Of a stretch of DNA of 64,000 nucleotides, positions 16,601 to 25,942 are shown in pieces; position 1 is the stretch's first letter, and each line of letters opens with the position of its first letter. The DNA is taken from assembly GCA_002951815.1 (NCBI GenBank), contig CP019454.1:2728001-2792000 (forward strand). Direction: 5' to 3'. The position numbers and the translations under genes were made by a program. Below the pieces are notes generated by a model. That model was not told the origin of the DNA, did no database searches, and saw only the letters and a list, made by a program, of their open reading frames with translations. Origin of the DNA: Sulfobacillus thermotolerans. Its GTDB lineage: Bacteria > Bacillota > Sulfobacillia > Sulfobacillales > Sulfobacillaceae.

Positions 16601-19600
16601 ATGTCCAAAGCGAACTCTTCTAAGTACATATGGCAACATGCCGTGAAAAGAGGAGCGCTTGCCGTGAATATCCGTGCCATTCCTTTTATCCTATCCACTG
16701 CTATGATATTACCGTTGATAAATGTCAAAGTTATGGCCGCGACTCCGTTGGCGTATGCGGTACCGATAAAATCATTGCCGCATACGGGATTGCCATCCAC
16801 GCCTTTTTACCAAAGTGAGTTGCCCACCTTGGAGCACTCCGCATCCCAAGGAACCGTGCGCAACGTGACAATCCTGGTGGATACCCCAAGGCGCGCTGCA
16901 TTATTGCAAAATTACGCCCGCGCTGTCAGCACCCCCACCTCGCCTTTGTATCACCACTTTCTCACCCCTCAAAAACTGGCGCAAGAATTCGGGCCGTCAC
17001 CTAAAGCCTTTGCGCAAGTGATGCAAGCCGTCAGCGACGCCGGTTGGCGGATTATCCACCGGACCGCATTAACCCTAAGTGCCGAAATACCCGCCCATCG
17101 TTCAACGTTAAAAATTCCCGTCGCTCGGGATTTGTACGCCATTGATGGACTTTCTCCAGTCCACATCATCACCCCGCACGCGACCCTCGCCAAGGCGTGG
17201 ACGCACTCTCCCGGCCATCTCGTGACCGTGCGTTCCGAGACGTCCACTAGCAATCTCACATCTTATGATTTCTCACAACCGCCTACTCAAGTCGAGTCCG
17301 TGACGGCGAGCAATGGGGACAGCATAACTGTGATGAGTTTCAATCCAGCCATCCGTTCCGACATTCCGGCGGGGTTGCCCTTCAACCTGATTGTCTCGGC
17401 TCAAAGTCCCACAGGCCAGCCTCTGGCTATTCAATCAATCGCCAATATCGCCGATACCTTGAATAACATTGGCTCGTACGGGAACGGCCAAGCATTTCCT
17501 GGCAGTAATAACACGCTTTGGCAGCTCGAGTTAGCTGGCTTTAGTGCCACGAATCAAGTGGACACGCTGAGTGCTACCGTGACCTTGGCCGACGGCACCA
17601 TCCAAAATATCTCGTTCCCACTGCCGACGTTTAGCGGCCCAGCCACTGCACTCTTCCCACTCACCGGCTCTCAGGTTAGCCAACTCTTAGGTGCCCAAAC
17701 GCTTTACCAAAAGGCACTGCAGACCCCTCCAGCACCGGTCGCCATTTTAACCGTGGGAGATGCTCCTAGTCTTTCTGACCTATCGACCTTGATGGCTCAA
17801 GAATCTTTGCCTGTGCCTTCCGTCTCATTTCCCAATACCGGTTCAGGGTCATCGACCACCACGTCTGGGTCAAGCCCCTCAGCCGTCGAACCGAATTTGG
17901 ACCTACAAGCCGTGGCGTCGGTAGCTCCTGGTGCTCCCATTGCCGACTACGTCTATAGCGCCAACGATCCCGCTGACCCTTTGACATCATTTTTGGCATT
18001 ATTGGCCCAAAATGGCGCACCGAAAATCGCGACCATTAGTTATGGCTTTTACGGAGAAAATGCCGCGACCCTGAGCACGTTAATGAATGCCTGCACGGCG
18101 GAAGGCATTACCCTGGTATTCGCCAGTGGGGACGAAGGCGCTTACGCGAGCTCCTCGGGCATGAGTCTTGGTACCCCTGATGCCGACAATCAACCCGACG
18201 CTCTCACGGTGGGAGGGCTCAATCTCGCGGCCGCCGCGACAACAAACAATACGGGTACCATGACAAACTTGTCTGGCCCGGTTGTCCTTAAAGCATGGGG
18301 GGGCGACTATCTGAATGGATTGCCGTTGCCGATCCTGCAAGCCTATCTCGCTGAAAACAATGCCTCAACGGGCGGATTCGGTAGCACGCCCATTCCTAGC
18401 TGGCAAACCCCAGTGTTGCCCGCTAATGCACCAGGTCTTGGAATTCCCGATATTGCCTCCATGGCTGGGTTTCCATCGTTTCAGGGAGTGATTGACGGCT
18501 CGGTGGTGGGACTCGGGGGAACCAGTTTAGCCGCCCCATTAACAGCCGGTTGGCTTGACGATCTTGAAACGGCTGATGGCATACAACATATCGGCCTCGG
18601 TAATATCAACCCGCTGCTGTTTAACGCAGCCCAGGATCATCCGCAGGATTTTATGCAAGCCTTATGGGGCAGTAACGGATATTACAGCGTCACTAGTTCC
18701 ACCCCCGGTTCATGGAATCCCGTAACGGGCTTGGGTGCCCCCAACTGGGATCAGTTAGCACAAGTCTGGGATCCGCAGTCGACGTCTGCCAGTCAATTGC
18801 AATGGACGCATGTCCCCTCGCAAGCAGTGGCCGGCATTCAACAAATGTGGACCTTAAAGGTCCTTAATGGCCAAGGCAATCTTGTATCCACGTTTGCGAA
18901 TACGGTAACTCTGACCAGTTCCGATACTCACGCGCATTTCCCCGCCCAGATTACCTTTACGAATGGCCAAGCCCAAGTTCCTGTCACGTTCGAGTCGCCG
19001 GGCACGCAAAGCCTCACGGCCTTTGGTCCCCACGGCGCCAATATCCAACCCGCGACCGCCTCTCTTTCTGTGGTGCCCGCTCCTACGATATCGACGTCTT
19101 CAAATCCGGTCGTCGGCCACCCCATCACGGTCACCGTGGGATTTTCATCGTCATCTGCAGCTCTATCCTACCAGTTTTGGATTCGCAATCCTCAAACCGG
19201 CTTGTGGAGCGCGCCACAGGGGGGATTTTCCTCCCGCAACACATTGCATTTTACCCCTGTTGTGCCTGGTCGCTACGATCTCATTGTCTATATCCAAGGA
19301 CTCGGCTCCTCACCTGTAACGTTCTCCGATACCATTAACGTCTTAGCTTCCAAGAACACGCCCATGGTGTCTGCGCTGCATCTCAGTGGGCCTTCGGCTT
19401 TCGCGTCCCGCGGCCAATCCCTAACCTTAACCGCTCAGGCTACGGACGCCAACGGCACGCCCCTTTATCAATTCTGGCTGTTAGCTCCTAACAAAGGATG
19501 GGAAATGGTTCAAAACTATTCTCCTCAAAACACTTGGACCATTAGTAATCTCCAACCGGGATCTTATGTCATTGCTGTCTACGCGCTCGATGGCCAACAA

Positions 19601-19927
19601 TTTGCGCAGCATGATTTCTGGCAAGCCTTTGATGCGACGACCGTCATCAACGTGGACAGCCACGTCAACTTAACCATCTCTTCAACCAATCCTGTTGCCT
19701 TAGACGCTCATGCATCTGGGATCTCGAATCCCGTTTATCAGTTCTGGATTCAAAGCCCCAACGGTCAATGGCACGCCAGTGGAGCCTACGGAGCGGGCAC
19801 GGATCTCTTCCAACCTAATGGATCAGGCACTTATACCATTGTCGTCTACGCCAAAGACCTGTATGCTCCAGCCACCAGCGCATTCGCTGTTAGCACCTCC
19901 ATGACCTTCACAGTGCCCGCAAACTAG
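16601..19927 (+). CDS. Secreted S53 (sedolisin/kumamolisin-like) acid protease with C-terminal repeats
   Basis: A 1108-residue exported serine-carboxyl peptidase, active at low pH by family. A basic N-terminus and hydrophobic stretch (about residues 20-55) form a long signal peptide. A pro-kumamolisin activation domain follows (about 75-215; FLTPQKLAQEFGPS). The catalytic domain (about 360-715) shows Glu430 and Asp434 (EPNLD), oxyanion Asp511 in FASGDEGAY and Ser642 in GGTSLAAPL, plus a TGLGAPNWDQL end like the calcium site. After about residue 730 come a linker domain and three repeats each with YQFW-I/L-x-x-P-x-x-G-x-W. GAGCAGGAG precedes the ATG. It ends at a terminator and likely feeds on external protein. 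Confidence 0.93.
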   Translation: MSKANSSKYIWQHAVKRGALAVNIRAIPFILSTAMILPLINVKVMAATPLAYAVPIKSLPHTGLPSTPFYQSELPTLEHSASQGTVRNVTILVDTPRRAALLQNYARAVSTPTSPLYHHFLTPQKLAQEFGPSPKAFAQVMQAVSDAGWRIIHRTALTLSAEIPAHRSTLKIPVARDLYAIDGLSPVHIITPHATLAKAWTHSPGHLVTVRSETSTSNLTSYDFSQPPTQVESVTASNGDSITVMSFNPAIRSDIPAGLPFNLIVSAQSPTGQPLAIQSIANIADTLNNIGSYGNGQAFPGSNNTLWQLELAGFSATNQVDTLSATVTLADGTIQNISFPLPTFSGPATALFPLTGSQVSQLLGAQTLYQKALQTPPAPVAILTVGDAPSLSDLSTLMAQESLPVPSVSFPNTGSGSSTTTSGSSPSAVEPNLDLQAVASVAPGAPIADYVYSANDPADPLTSFLALLAQNGAPKIATISYGFYGENAATLSTLMNACTAEGITLVFASGDEGAYASSSGMSLGTPDADNQPDALTVGGLNLAAAATTNNTGTMTNLSGPVVLKAWGGDYLNGLPLPILQAYLAENNASTGGFGSTPIPSWQTPVLPANAPGLGIPDIASMAGFPSFQGVIDGSVVGLGGTSLAAPLTAGWLDDLETADGIQHIGLGNINPLLFNAAQDHPQDFMQALWGSNGYYSVTSSTPGSWNPVTGLGAPNWDQLAQVWDPQSTSASQLQWTHVPSQAVAGIQQMWTLKVLNGQGNLVSTFANTVTLTSSDTHAHFPAQITFTNGQAQVPVTFESPGTQSLTAFGPHGANIQPATASLSVVPAPTISTSSNPVVGHPITVTVGFSSSSAALSYQFWIRNPQTGLWSAPQGGFSSRNTLHFTPVVPGRYDLIVYIQGLGSSPVTFSDTINVLASKNTPMVSALHLSGPSAFASRGQSLTLTAQATDANGTPLYQFWLLAPNKGWEMVQNYSPQNTWTISNLQPGSYVIAVYALDGQQFAQHDFWQAFDATTVINVDSHVNLTISSTNPVALDAHASGISNPVYQFWIQSPNGQWHASGAYGAGTDLFQPNGSGTYTIVVYAKDLYAPATSAFAVSTSMTFTVPAN

Positions 19928-19928
19928 A

Positions 19929-19965
19929 AAAGGGCCGGGATCCCAACTATGGGGCCCGGCCCTTT
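19929..19965. terminator. Bidirectional terminator between protease gene and zwf
   Basis: AAAGGGCCGGG at 19929-19939 pairs perfectly with CCCGGCCCTTT at 19955-19965 around a 15-nt loop. It lies 1 bp after the protease stop and 4 bp before the zwf stop, so it serves both transcripts. Confidence 0.9.
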
Positions 19966-19969
19966 GCCG

Positions 19970-21379
19970 TTATGATGGCAGTGGACGCCACTGCAATCCG
20001 GCCTCCATCAATCGATCCTGGCTGCGTGGTCCTTGGCTGCCAGCGGGGTAAACTTCTGGTGGGGTATTGGCCCACGCTTTCAAAATAGGGTCCACAATCC
20101 GCCATGACTGCTCAACTTCGTCCCACCGCGGAAAGGCGCTTTGTTCCCCACTGAGCACATCTAAGAGCAATTGTTCATACGCCGAATAATCATGCTCTCC
20201 AGCCTTTTTATACGGCGCGCTCAAAATCACCTGTTTGGTATCCATTTCCAGGCCGGGTTTTTTCGCAAACATCACGAGGTCAATAGCTTCATCGGGTTTC
20301 ATCCGAAAGACGATCCAATCCGCTAGGCCCGCCCCAAATAAGTGGCGCGGAACGGGTTTGAGCTGAATCGCAATTTCAGCGTAATCTGCAGCCAGCCGCT
20401 TACCGCTTCGCAAATAAAATGGAACGCCATGCCATCGCCAGTTATCGACATGGAGTTTCAATGCCGCATACGTTTCCGTCTGGGAATCTGCGGCAATTCC
20501 GTTTTCTTGAACATACCCAGGAACGGCCTGGCCCTGAGTCGTTCCCGGCCCATATTGACCTGCCACCGCACTGTCCGCTTCCAGAGCGCGCACAGCCCGC
20601 AATACTTCCGCCTTGTGATTATGGAGCTCCTCTGCTGCCCATCCACTCGGCGGTTCCATGGCGACCAGTGCGAAAAGCTGCAACAAATGATTTTGCAACA
20701 TATCCCGCAAGGCACCCGCCTTGTCATAGTACTGCCAGCGTCCTTCTAGCCCTAATGTTTCCGCATAGGTAATCTGCACTTGCGCAATATGAGCCCCATT
20801 CCAGACGGATTCCAATAATCGATTGACAAAACGAAAGACAAGAACATTTTGCGCCGTATCCTTACCGAGAAAATGGTCAATGCGAAAGATCTGATCTTCT
20901 GCCCACCACGCGGCAATGGCGTTCCCTAACGTTTGGGCCGATTCCAGATCCAAACCAAACGGCTTTTCTACGACCAGCCGTCGCCACCCATTCGTTTGAT
21001 CATTGAACCCTGCCTCTCCCAGGCCCTTTGCGGCTTGAGCAAACAGTTGCGGTGGCAATGCCAGATAAAACACGGCAGGTCCGGTAATATCTGGAGCCAA
21101 CTGCTTTAGATCGTGAGCCTGCAGATCGCCGGAACGATACGTTACGGAAGCTTTCAAGCGTTCCCAAGTGTTCGCATCAAAAGTCGGCGCAAAAGACTTG
21201 AGGTTGTTTTCAACATGCGTCAAAAACTGCGAAGCACTCCAATCTTCTTTCGCATAGGCAATAATCCGCGTAGGCGCCCATTCACCTTGGGCGTATAAAC
21301 GGTAAATGGCTGGAAACAAAAGTCGACGGGTTAAATCGCCTGTGGCTCCAAAAATAACAAAGGTGCTATGGTCCGTCAT
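19970..21379 (-). CDS. zwf: Glucose-6-phosphate 1-dehydrogenase
   Basis: Oxidises glucose 6-phosphate to 6-phosphogluconolactone with NAD(P)+, the entry step of the oxidative pentose phosphate pathway. The 469-residue length is usual. IFGATGDLTRRLLFPAIYRL (about residues 8-27) is the nucleotide site. VEKPFGLDLESA and the catalytic RIDHFLGKDTAQN motif are intact. GGAGGGCGTTAG precedes the ATG; that TAG is the stop codon of the upstream GH15 gene, so the two genes abut exactly and translation is probably coupled. The pairing suggests glucose released by the glucosidase goes straight to the pentose phosphate route; the kinase step is not encoded here. Confidence 0.96.
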   Translation of the reverse strand: MTDHSTFVIFGATGDLTRRLLFPAIYRLYAQGEWAPTRIIAYAKEDWSASQFLTHVENNLKSFAPTFDANTWERLKASVTYRSGDLQAHDLKQLAPDITGPAVFYLALPPQLFAQAAKGLGEAGFNDQTNGWRRLVVEKPFGLDLESAQTLGNAIAAWWAEDQIFRIDHFLGKDTAQNVLVFRFVNRLLESVWNGAHIAQVQITYAETLGLEGRWQYYDKAGALRDMLQNHLLQLFALVAMEPPSGWAAEELHNHKAEVLRAVRALEADSAVAGQYGPGTTQGQAVPGYVQENGIAADSQTETYAALKLHVDNWRWHGVPFYLRSGKRLAADYAEIAIQLKPVPRHLFGAGLADWIVFRMKPDEAIDLVMFAKKPGLEMDTKQVILSAPYKKAGEHDYSAYEQLLLDVLSGEQSAFPRWDEVEQSWRIVDPILKAWANTPPEVYPAGSQGPRSQDRLMEAGLQWRPLPS

Positions 21380-23185
21380 CTAACGCCCTCCTTCAACTTG
21401 AACTTTGCGTTCCGCGGCATATGGATCTGGAAACCCCCTGGTTGCTTGTTTTCGCTCCATCAACGCCGTAATCACAGCGGCATGAGGAAACAATTGCGGA
21501 AAGTTTCCATGAGGTTCTAGCGTCACCGGATCGATATGTTCAGCAAACAACCCCATGTCAGTCACACCACGTAACTGGGCCGCAATCAGCGCATCAGCTC
21601 GCTCGAGATTGCCTTTGCGCAAATAAACCCGAGCCAGCCAAAATCCTGCAAGCGTAAAAGGATACAGCACTGGACCCATATTGTCTTCACGGTAGCGATA
21701 AACGAAATCTTGGTGTAACAAGGTGGCTTCAATGTGTTCCAAGGTCCTAGCAAACACCGGATCGTCCACACCAACAAACCCATAAAGCGGCATCGTTAAT
21801 AAGGCCGCATCGACATGGCGATGATGTTTGCCCTGCGTAAAATAGGGAAGGCCACTCTCTTTTACATCTTGCCAAAGACTGTTCGCCACCCGGTCCGCCA
21901 CCTGCCCCCATGTCTTCGCGGTTACAAGATCTTGCATGGCCTCTTTCGCTAACGTTTCACCCACTTTGAGAGCCACCCAGCACATCAGTTGGGAATGTGT
22001 GTATAAATCGTCCTCATCGCGAAATTCCCATAACGAAGCATCCGGCGTCTTCCAGTACTCGGCAACCCATGACACCAGTGTCAAAATTGCCCACCAATAT
22101 TCTTTAATAAAGGTCTGATCATGCGTCTGCCGCCAATATAATAAGACCACCCACAGCAAGTCGCCCTCAATGTCCATCTGAATTTGATCACTGGCTGCAT
22201 TCCCGACACGGACGGGCCGCGAATTTTTATACCCCGCCAACCAAAGCAACTCACGCTCGCCTTGACTCCGTGTCCCATCCACGCGGTAAAACGGCGCAGC
22301 CAACGGTTTGCCCACTAAATCCACGGTATTTAACATGAATTCAATAAAACGTCGGCACGCTACCGGATCACCGGCCAACAGCAAGGCTTCTGCTGCATAC
22401 GAAGCATCACGGACCCAGACAAACCGGTAGTCCCATTGTCGCCCCGCTCCCACAGCCTCCGGCAGCGATGTGGTCGCGGCCGCTAATAACGCTCCATTTG
22501 TACGGTACGTGAGGCCCCTAATCACTAACATACTCCGGTTAAATGCCTCGGGGTGAGGTCCGTCATAAGGAAGCAGGCTTCGTTGCCAAAACTTGCGGGT
22601 GGCATCTTCGACGTTTGGCGCATGAGCCAGCGGTTCTTGTAGCCAGATGCGATCTCGTTCGTAATCTTGCCCATAGCGCAGAACTACGACAACTTGCCCT
22701 GGGCCAATTTCCCAATGATCCCGACGAGCAAGTTTTTTCATCGGCCCTTGAATCGTCAAAACTACCACTTCAGGTCCCGCCGGATGGCGAAAAATAGCGC
22801 CATCGTCAACGATTTCATAGGCTGAGCCCGCCGCGCCAAAAGAAAAAGTCGGACGGCAAATCAGTGTTAACGGAATATCGGCATCCACAACCCTCCACAG
22901 CGCCGCACGTCCAATGGGGAGAAAATCCCGCAGTTGCGCCTGACCCTGCTCGGTGTGGAAAGTTGTGACGACAATATTCGTGTTCTCGCCATAGACTTGT
23001 TCACTCTCAAAATCATCGCGGGGCTGGATGCTAAAAAACCCGCCCCGGGTTTTATCGAGCATGCGGCAAAAAATCGCATCACTATCAAAGCGAGGAAAGG
23101 GCAGCCATTCAATAACCCCGTCGGGGGAGACTAAAGCCGATGTATAACTATTGGACAAAAACCCATAAAACAACGGCTGAGACAC
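21380..23185 (-). CDS. Glycoside hydrolase family 15 protein (glucoamylase/trehalase type)
   Basis: A 601-residue cytoplasmic GH15 enzyme without a signal peptide. The N-terminal beta domain has VSPDGVIEWLPFPRFDSDAIF, and the (alpha/alpha)6 catalytic barrel has RQWDYRFVWVRDASYAAEAL and HIDPVTLEPHGNFPQLFPHA near the end. The family inverts alpha-glucosidic bonds of starch-like glucans or, in several bacterial members of this length, trehalose. The start is GTG at 23185 with AAGGGAGCG upstream. The stop abuts the zwf start, so the two form an operon. Trehalose is my preferred substrate guess since the protein is intracellular. Confidence 0.88.
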   Translation of the reverse strand: MSQPLFYGFLSNSYTSALVSPDGVIEWLPFPRFDSDAIFCRMLDKTRGGFFSIQPRDDFESEQVYGENTNIVVTTFHTEQGQAQLRDFLPIGRAALWRVVDADIPLTLICRPTFSFGAAGSAYEIVDDGAIFRHPAGPEVVVLTIQGPMKKLARRDHWEIGPGQVVVVLRYGQDYERDRIWLQEPLAHAPNVEDATRKFWQRSLLPYDGPHPEAFNRSMLVIRGLTYRTNGALLAAATTSLPEAVGAGRQWDYRFVWVRDASYAAEALLLAGDPVACRRFIEFMLNTVDLVGKPLAAPFYRVDGTRSQGERELLWLAGYKNSRPVRVGNAASDQIQMDIEGDLLWVVLLYWRQTHDQTFIKEYWWAILTLVSWVAEYWKTPDASLWEFRDEDDLYTHSQLMCWVALKVGETLAKEAMQDLVTAKTWGQVADRVANSLWQDVKESGLPYFTQGKHHRHVDAALLTMPLYGFVGVDDPVFARTLEHIEATLLHQDFVYRYREDNMGPVLYPFTLAGFWLARVYLRKGNLERADALIAAQLRGVTDMGLFAEHIDPVTLEPHGNFPQLFPHAAVITALMERKQATRGFPDPYAAERKVQVEGGR

Positions 23186-23374
23186 GATAAGCGCTCCCTT
23201 CTAGGCGCATTGCAATGCGGATATGTCTCGCTATACACGCGCCTCTTTTCTACCTTACCGCACTTCCTCGCCAGAAGATACCAGTGTCCGGTATTGGCTT
23301 TGCGGCTAAAATTCCATGAAGTATAGCACACCCATGATACAATGATCCCACAGCACTACGGACTAGGAGGCCTC

Positions 23375-23461
23375 ATGAGTTCACCCAGACACCCCACGAC
23401 CTGTCGTTACCATTTTTTCATATACTGCCTTTTGGACGACCATGGCAACCTTGCTCACTAA
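23375..23461 (+). CDS. Possible 28-residue leader peptide overlapping lipid kinase start
   Basis: A short frame begins at ATG 23375 right after a strong ACTAGGAGGCCTC ribosome site and encodes MSSPRHPTTCRYHFFIYCLL plus eight more residues, ending at 23461. It overlaps the first 20 bp of the lipid kinase frame in a different frame. The kinase start itself has only a weak GGACGA. Coupled translation is a reasonable reading, but the peptide may be a chance frame, and conservation is unknown. Confidence 0.35.
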   Translation: MSSPRHPTTCRYHFFIYCLLDDHGNLAH

Positions 23462-24410
23462 AGACCGTCCGTTATGGGCTCAAGGACGTATGGTTGCCAT
23501 TGTCAACCCGCATGCGGCGTCGGGACGGGCTCTACGTACATGGGAGAGGCTTAAGCGCATGGCCGATACTTGGCACATGTCTTTAGCAACATGGCAAACA
23601 AAGCGTCCTAAGCACGCGACGCAGCTTACTCAACGTGCCCTTGAGCTCAATGCATCAGCGCTTTTTGTTATTGGTGGAGATGGCACGCTTAATGAAGTAG
23701 TCAACGGCCTTATGGCTGACCGAAATCGCCCGTTACCGGTCCTGATTTTAATCCCCGGAGGAACGGGTTCGGACTTTAGCCGGACGCTCTATGCCCCAGA
23801 GCTCAGGCATCTCTCCCCCCAATTGTTCTGGGAAGGGATTATGTCTTGGCCTGTCGCCTATGCGGACATTGGACAGCTGACACTTCAAGGGCCCGGCGGT
23901 ATCGTGCAAAAATACTTTGCGAACGTTGCAGATGTCGGGTTAGGCGGTGTTACGGCATCCTACGTTAATCATCATAGCAAGCGGTTGGGCGGACGAGCAT
24001 CCTTTATCGTAGGCGCGTTCAAAGCCTACCAAATATTTCACCCCCAAGCACTGACGCTCACGATCGACGGATACCAAACACAGATGAGTCCCTTGACTGT
24101 CGTTATGGCTAACGGCGCATATTTTGGGGGCGGCATGTGGATTGCGCCTACTGCTCGCATTGATGACGGCGTGTTAACGGTCGTCTTAGTCGATAATGTT
24201 CCGCGTTCATTCTTTCTCCGCCACTTCTTGCAAGTGTACCGTGGACGGCATACCACCCTTCCTGGTGTACGCGTCATGGAGACTCAAGAACTGCGAATCG
24301 ATGCCAATACCCCTCTCCCTCTCGATATTGACGGCGAGGATTTACTCACCAAGCATATTGAATGCCGGATTATCCCTGCCATTTTGCCAATTCTTAGACC
24401 AATCACATGA
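23442..24410 (+). CDS. YegS/DagK-type diacylglycerol (lipid) kinase family protein
   Basis: A 322-residue lipid kinase. The DAGK catalytic domain shows VAIVNPHAASGRA (about residues 17-29), VIGGDGTLNEVVNGL (about 76-90) and GGTGSDFSRT (about 106-115); the C-terminal half has the beta-sandwich with IDGEDLLTK. These enzymes phosphorylate diacylglycerol or related lipids at the membrane, usually for lipid recycling. ATG 23442 is listed; an in-frame ATG at 23490 (MVAIVNPHA) with CAAGGACG close by is another option. The strongest ribosome site upstream drives a short overlapping frame instead. It is divergent from the GH15 gene. Confidence 0.88.
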   Translation: MATLLTKDRPLWAQGRMVAIVNPHAASGRALRTWERLKRMADTWHMSLATWQTKRPKHATQLTQRALELNASALFVIGGDGTLNEVVNGLMADRNRPLPVLILIPGGTGSDFSRTLYAPELRHLSPQLFWEGIMSWPVAYADIGQLTLQGPGGIVQKYFANVADVGLGGVTASYVNHHSKRLGGRASFIVGAFKAYQIFHPQALTLTIDGYQTQMSPLTVVMANGAYFGGGMWIAPTARIDDGVLTVVLVDNVPRSFFLRHFLQVYRGRHTTLPGVRVMETQELRIDANTPLPLDIDGEDLLTKHIECRIIPAILPILRPIT

Positions 24411-24435
24411 ACTCCCTCTAAAATGAGGAAGTTCT

Positions 24436-25458
24436 TTACTGTCCATGAATTTTCTCACGGCCCTTGAGGTGGTCAGGAGTGCGCTTGGCGCGTACCGCCA
24501 TCATTTCGCTGACAATGCTAATGGCGACCTCTTCCGGCGTTTCGGCTCCCACATCCAATCCCACGGGGAAAAACGCCACATGAGGTTCGAATTGCCTATT
24601 AATATGTCGCAACATCTCTTGGGTGCGGCTTAAGGGCCCCAAAACTCCAACATACCGAGGCTGCGACCGTAAGGCCAAGTCTAGGCAGTGTTCATCACGG
24701 TCTTGATGATGGTTCATGATTACCCAATAGGCATGGGGCCAGCGCTCGGCATCGACATGCTGCGCATCTTGATTCACCCATTCGACGGCTTGCGGGAAGA
24801 CTTGGGGATTATTAAACATTCTGCGCGGATCCAACACACTGACTTCAAAGCCGGCTTGTTGTGCCAAGGCGACCAACGGTTTGACGTCATGTCCGGCCCC
24901 TGTTACCACCACTTTTTGCGGCGGCGTCAAATGGTCTAAGACCCATCCCTCGCGGACGACCGTTTGACCTTCTCCCACGGGCACGACAGAAGGCAACGGC
25001 AAACCTGAAAACGTCGTAATAACGGACCCCGCCTGTAAGAACCTCTCGGGGCCGTTCAGCTCAACACCAAGAACAAAGGGCGCATCCTCTTCCAGCAGAC
25101 GGCCAAAGGCTTGCCAAAACGGATGGGCCACATCAATAGCCGCAACCCAGACATCGATTGCGCCTTTGCACCCAATGCCAAGTCCCCACATATCTTCTTC
25201 GGTTAAGTCATAATGGCACAGCATCGATTCTTTTGTGTTCATTAAATCTTGCGCATGCGCGAAAATATCCCCCTCAAGGCAGCCCCCGCTTAAGGTGCCC
25301 GCCATTTGCCCATCGCTCGCCATCATCATCTTCGCACCCGGCCGCCTATAAGCCGAACCCGTCACTGCCGTAATCATCGCCATACACACCTTATGTCCGC
25401 TCGCCTGCGCCGCGCTCATAAGGTGCCAAAGATTTCGCGCCTCGCGTAGCTGGGACAT
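24436..25458 (-). CDS. xdhC: XdhC/CoxI family molybdoenzyme maturation factor
   Basis: A 340-residue protein of the XdhC/CoxI family, which handles the molybdenum cofactor (sulfuration/insertion) for xanthine- and CO-dehydrogenase-type enzymes. GSAYRRPGAKMMM and TLSGGCLEGDIF form the N-terminal XdhC domain. A C-terminal Rossmann-like domain has VTGAGHDVKPLVALAQQAGF. AAGGAGG at the end of coxG places the start at ATG 25458 (or 25461) rather than GTG 25464. It overlaps or abuts the coxG stop and is the last gene of the cox operon. Confidence 0.9.
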   Translation of the reverse strand: MSQLREARNLWHLMSAAQASGHKVCMAMITAVTGSAYRRPGAKMMMASDGQMAGTLSGGCLEGDIFAHAQDLMNTKESMLCHYDLTEEDMWGLGIGCKGAIDVWVAAIDVAHPFWQAFGRLLEEDAPFVLGVELNGPERFLQAGSVITTFSGLPLPSVVPVGEGQTVVREGWVLDHLTPPQKVVVTGAGHDVKPLVALAQQAGFEVSVLDPRRMFNNPQVFPQAVEWVNQDAQHVDAERWPHAYWVIMNHHQDRDEHCLDLALRSQPRYVGVLGPLSRTQEMLRHINRQFEPHVAFFPVGLDVGAETPEEVAISIVSEMMAVRAKRTPDHLKGREKIHGQ

Positions 25459-25460
25459 CA

Positions 25461-25916
25461 TCACGCCTCCTTGGCCTGCAATGCCGCTTCTTTGGCCATA
25501 GCCGAAAAAAACTGACTGACAATGTAGGTGGCGACACCTGATAACATGCGTTGCCCGACTTGCGCGATGGGCCCCCCAACTTGCGCTTCCCCCTGGTAAG
25601 TGACCAGGGCAGCTTGGTCTTGGGAGGAAAAAACAACGTCCATATGCACTTCTACAAATCCTCCAGGACCCTGTCCCGTCATAACCAAGCGATAGGACTG
25701 AGCCTTGATGGGATCTCTAATCTCCATACGTCCTTGATATTTGCCCTTGATAGACGCCACCCCTATCTCCATCTCTGCCGCATAGACACCTTCTTCTAAT
25801 GGTTCCAGCGCCTTAAGTCCTGGCATAGTCCGCACTAAGACAGCCGGATCCATAAAGAGCCTGTAAGCCATCTCGGGGGAAACGCCAAGCCGTTTATGTC
25901 CATCGATTTTCATCAT
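25461..25916 (-). CDS. coxG: CoxG family protein (SRPBCC fold)
   Basis: A 151-residue CoxG-type protein. MKIDGHKRLGVSPEMAYRLF, MPGLKALEPLEEGVYAAEME and GQMGPxG-like GQGPGGFVEVHMDV are characteristic of the carbon monoxide dehydrogenase subunit G family. In Oligotropha CoxG is thought to help anchor CODH to the membrane. The C-terminus (VATYIVSQFFSAMAKEA) is an amphipathic helix. AGGGAGATT precedes the ATG pair at 25914-25916. It sits between coxE and xdhC in the operon. Confidence 0.9.
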   Translation of the reverse strand: MMKIDGHKRLGVSPEMAYRLFMDPAVLVRTMPGLKALEPLEEGVYAAEMEIGVASIKGKYQGRMEIRDPIKAQSYRLVMTGQGPGGFVEVHMDVVFSSQDQAALVTYQGEAQVGGPIAQVGQRMLSGVATYIVSQFFSAMAKEAALQAKEA

Positions 25917-25942
25917 AATCTCCCTTCTAAAGAACCGTCATA

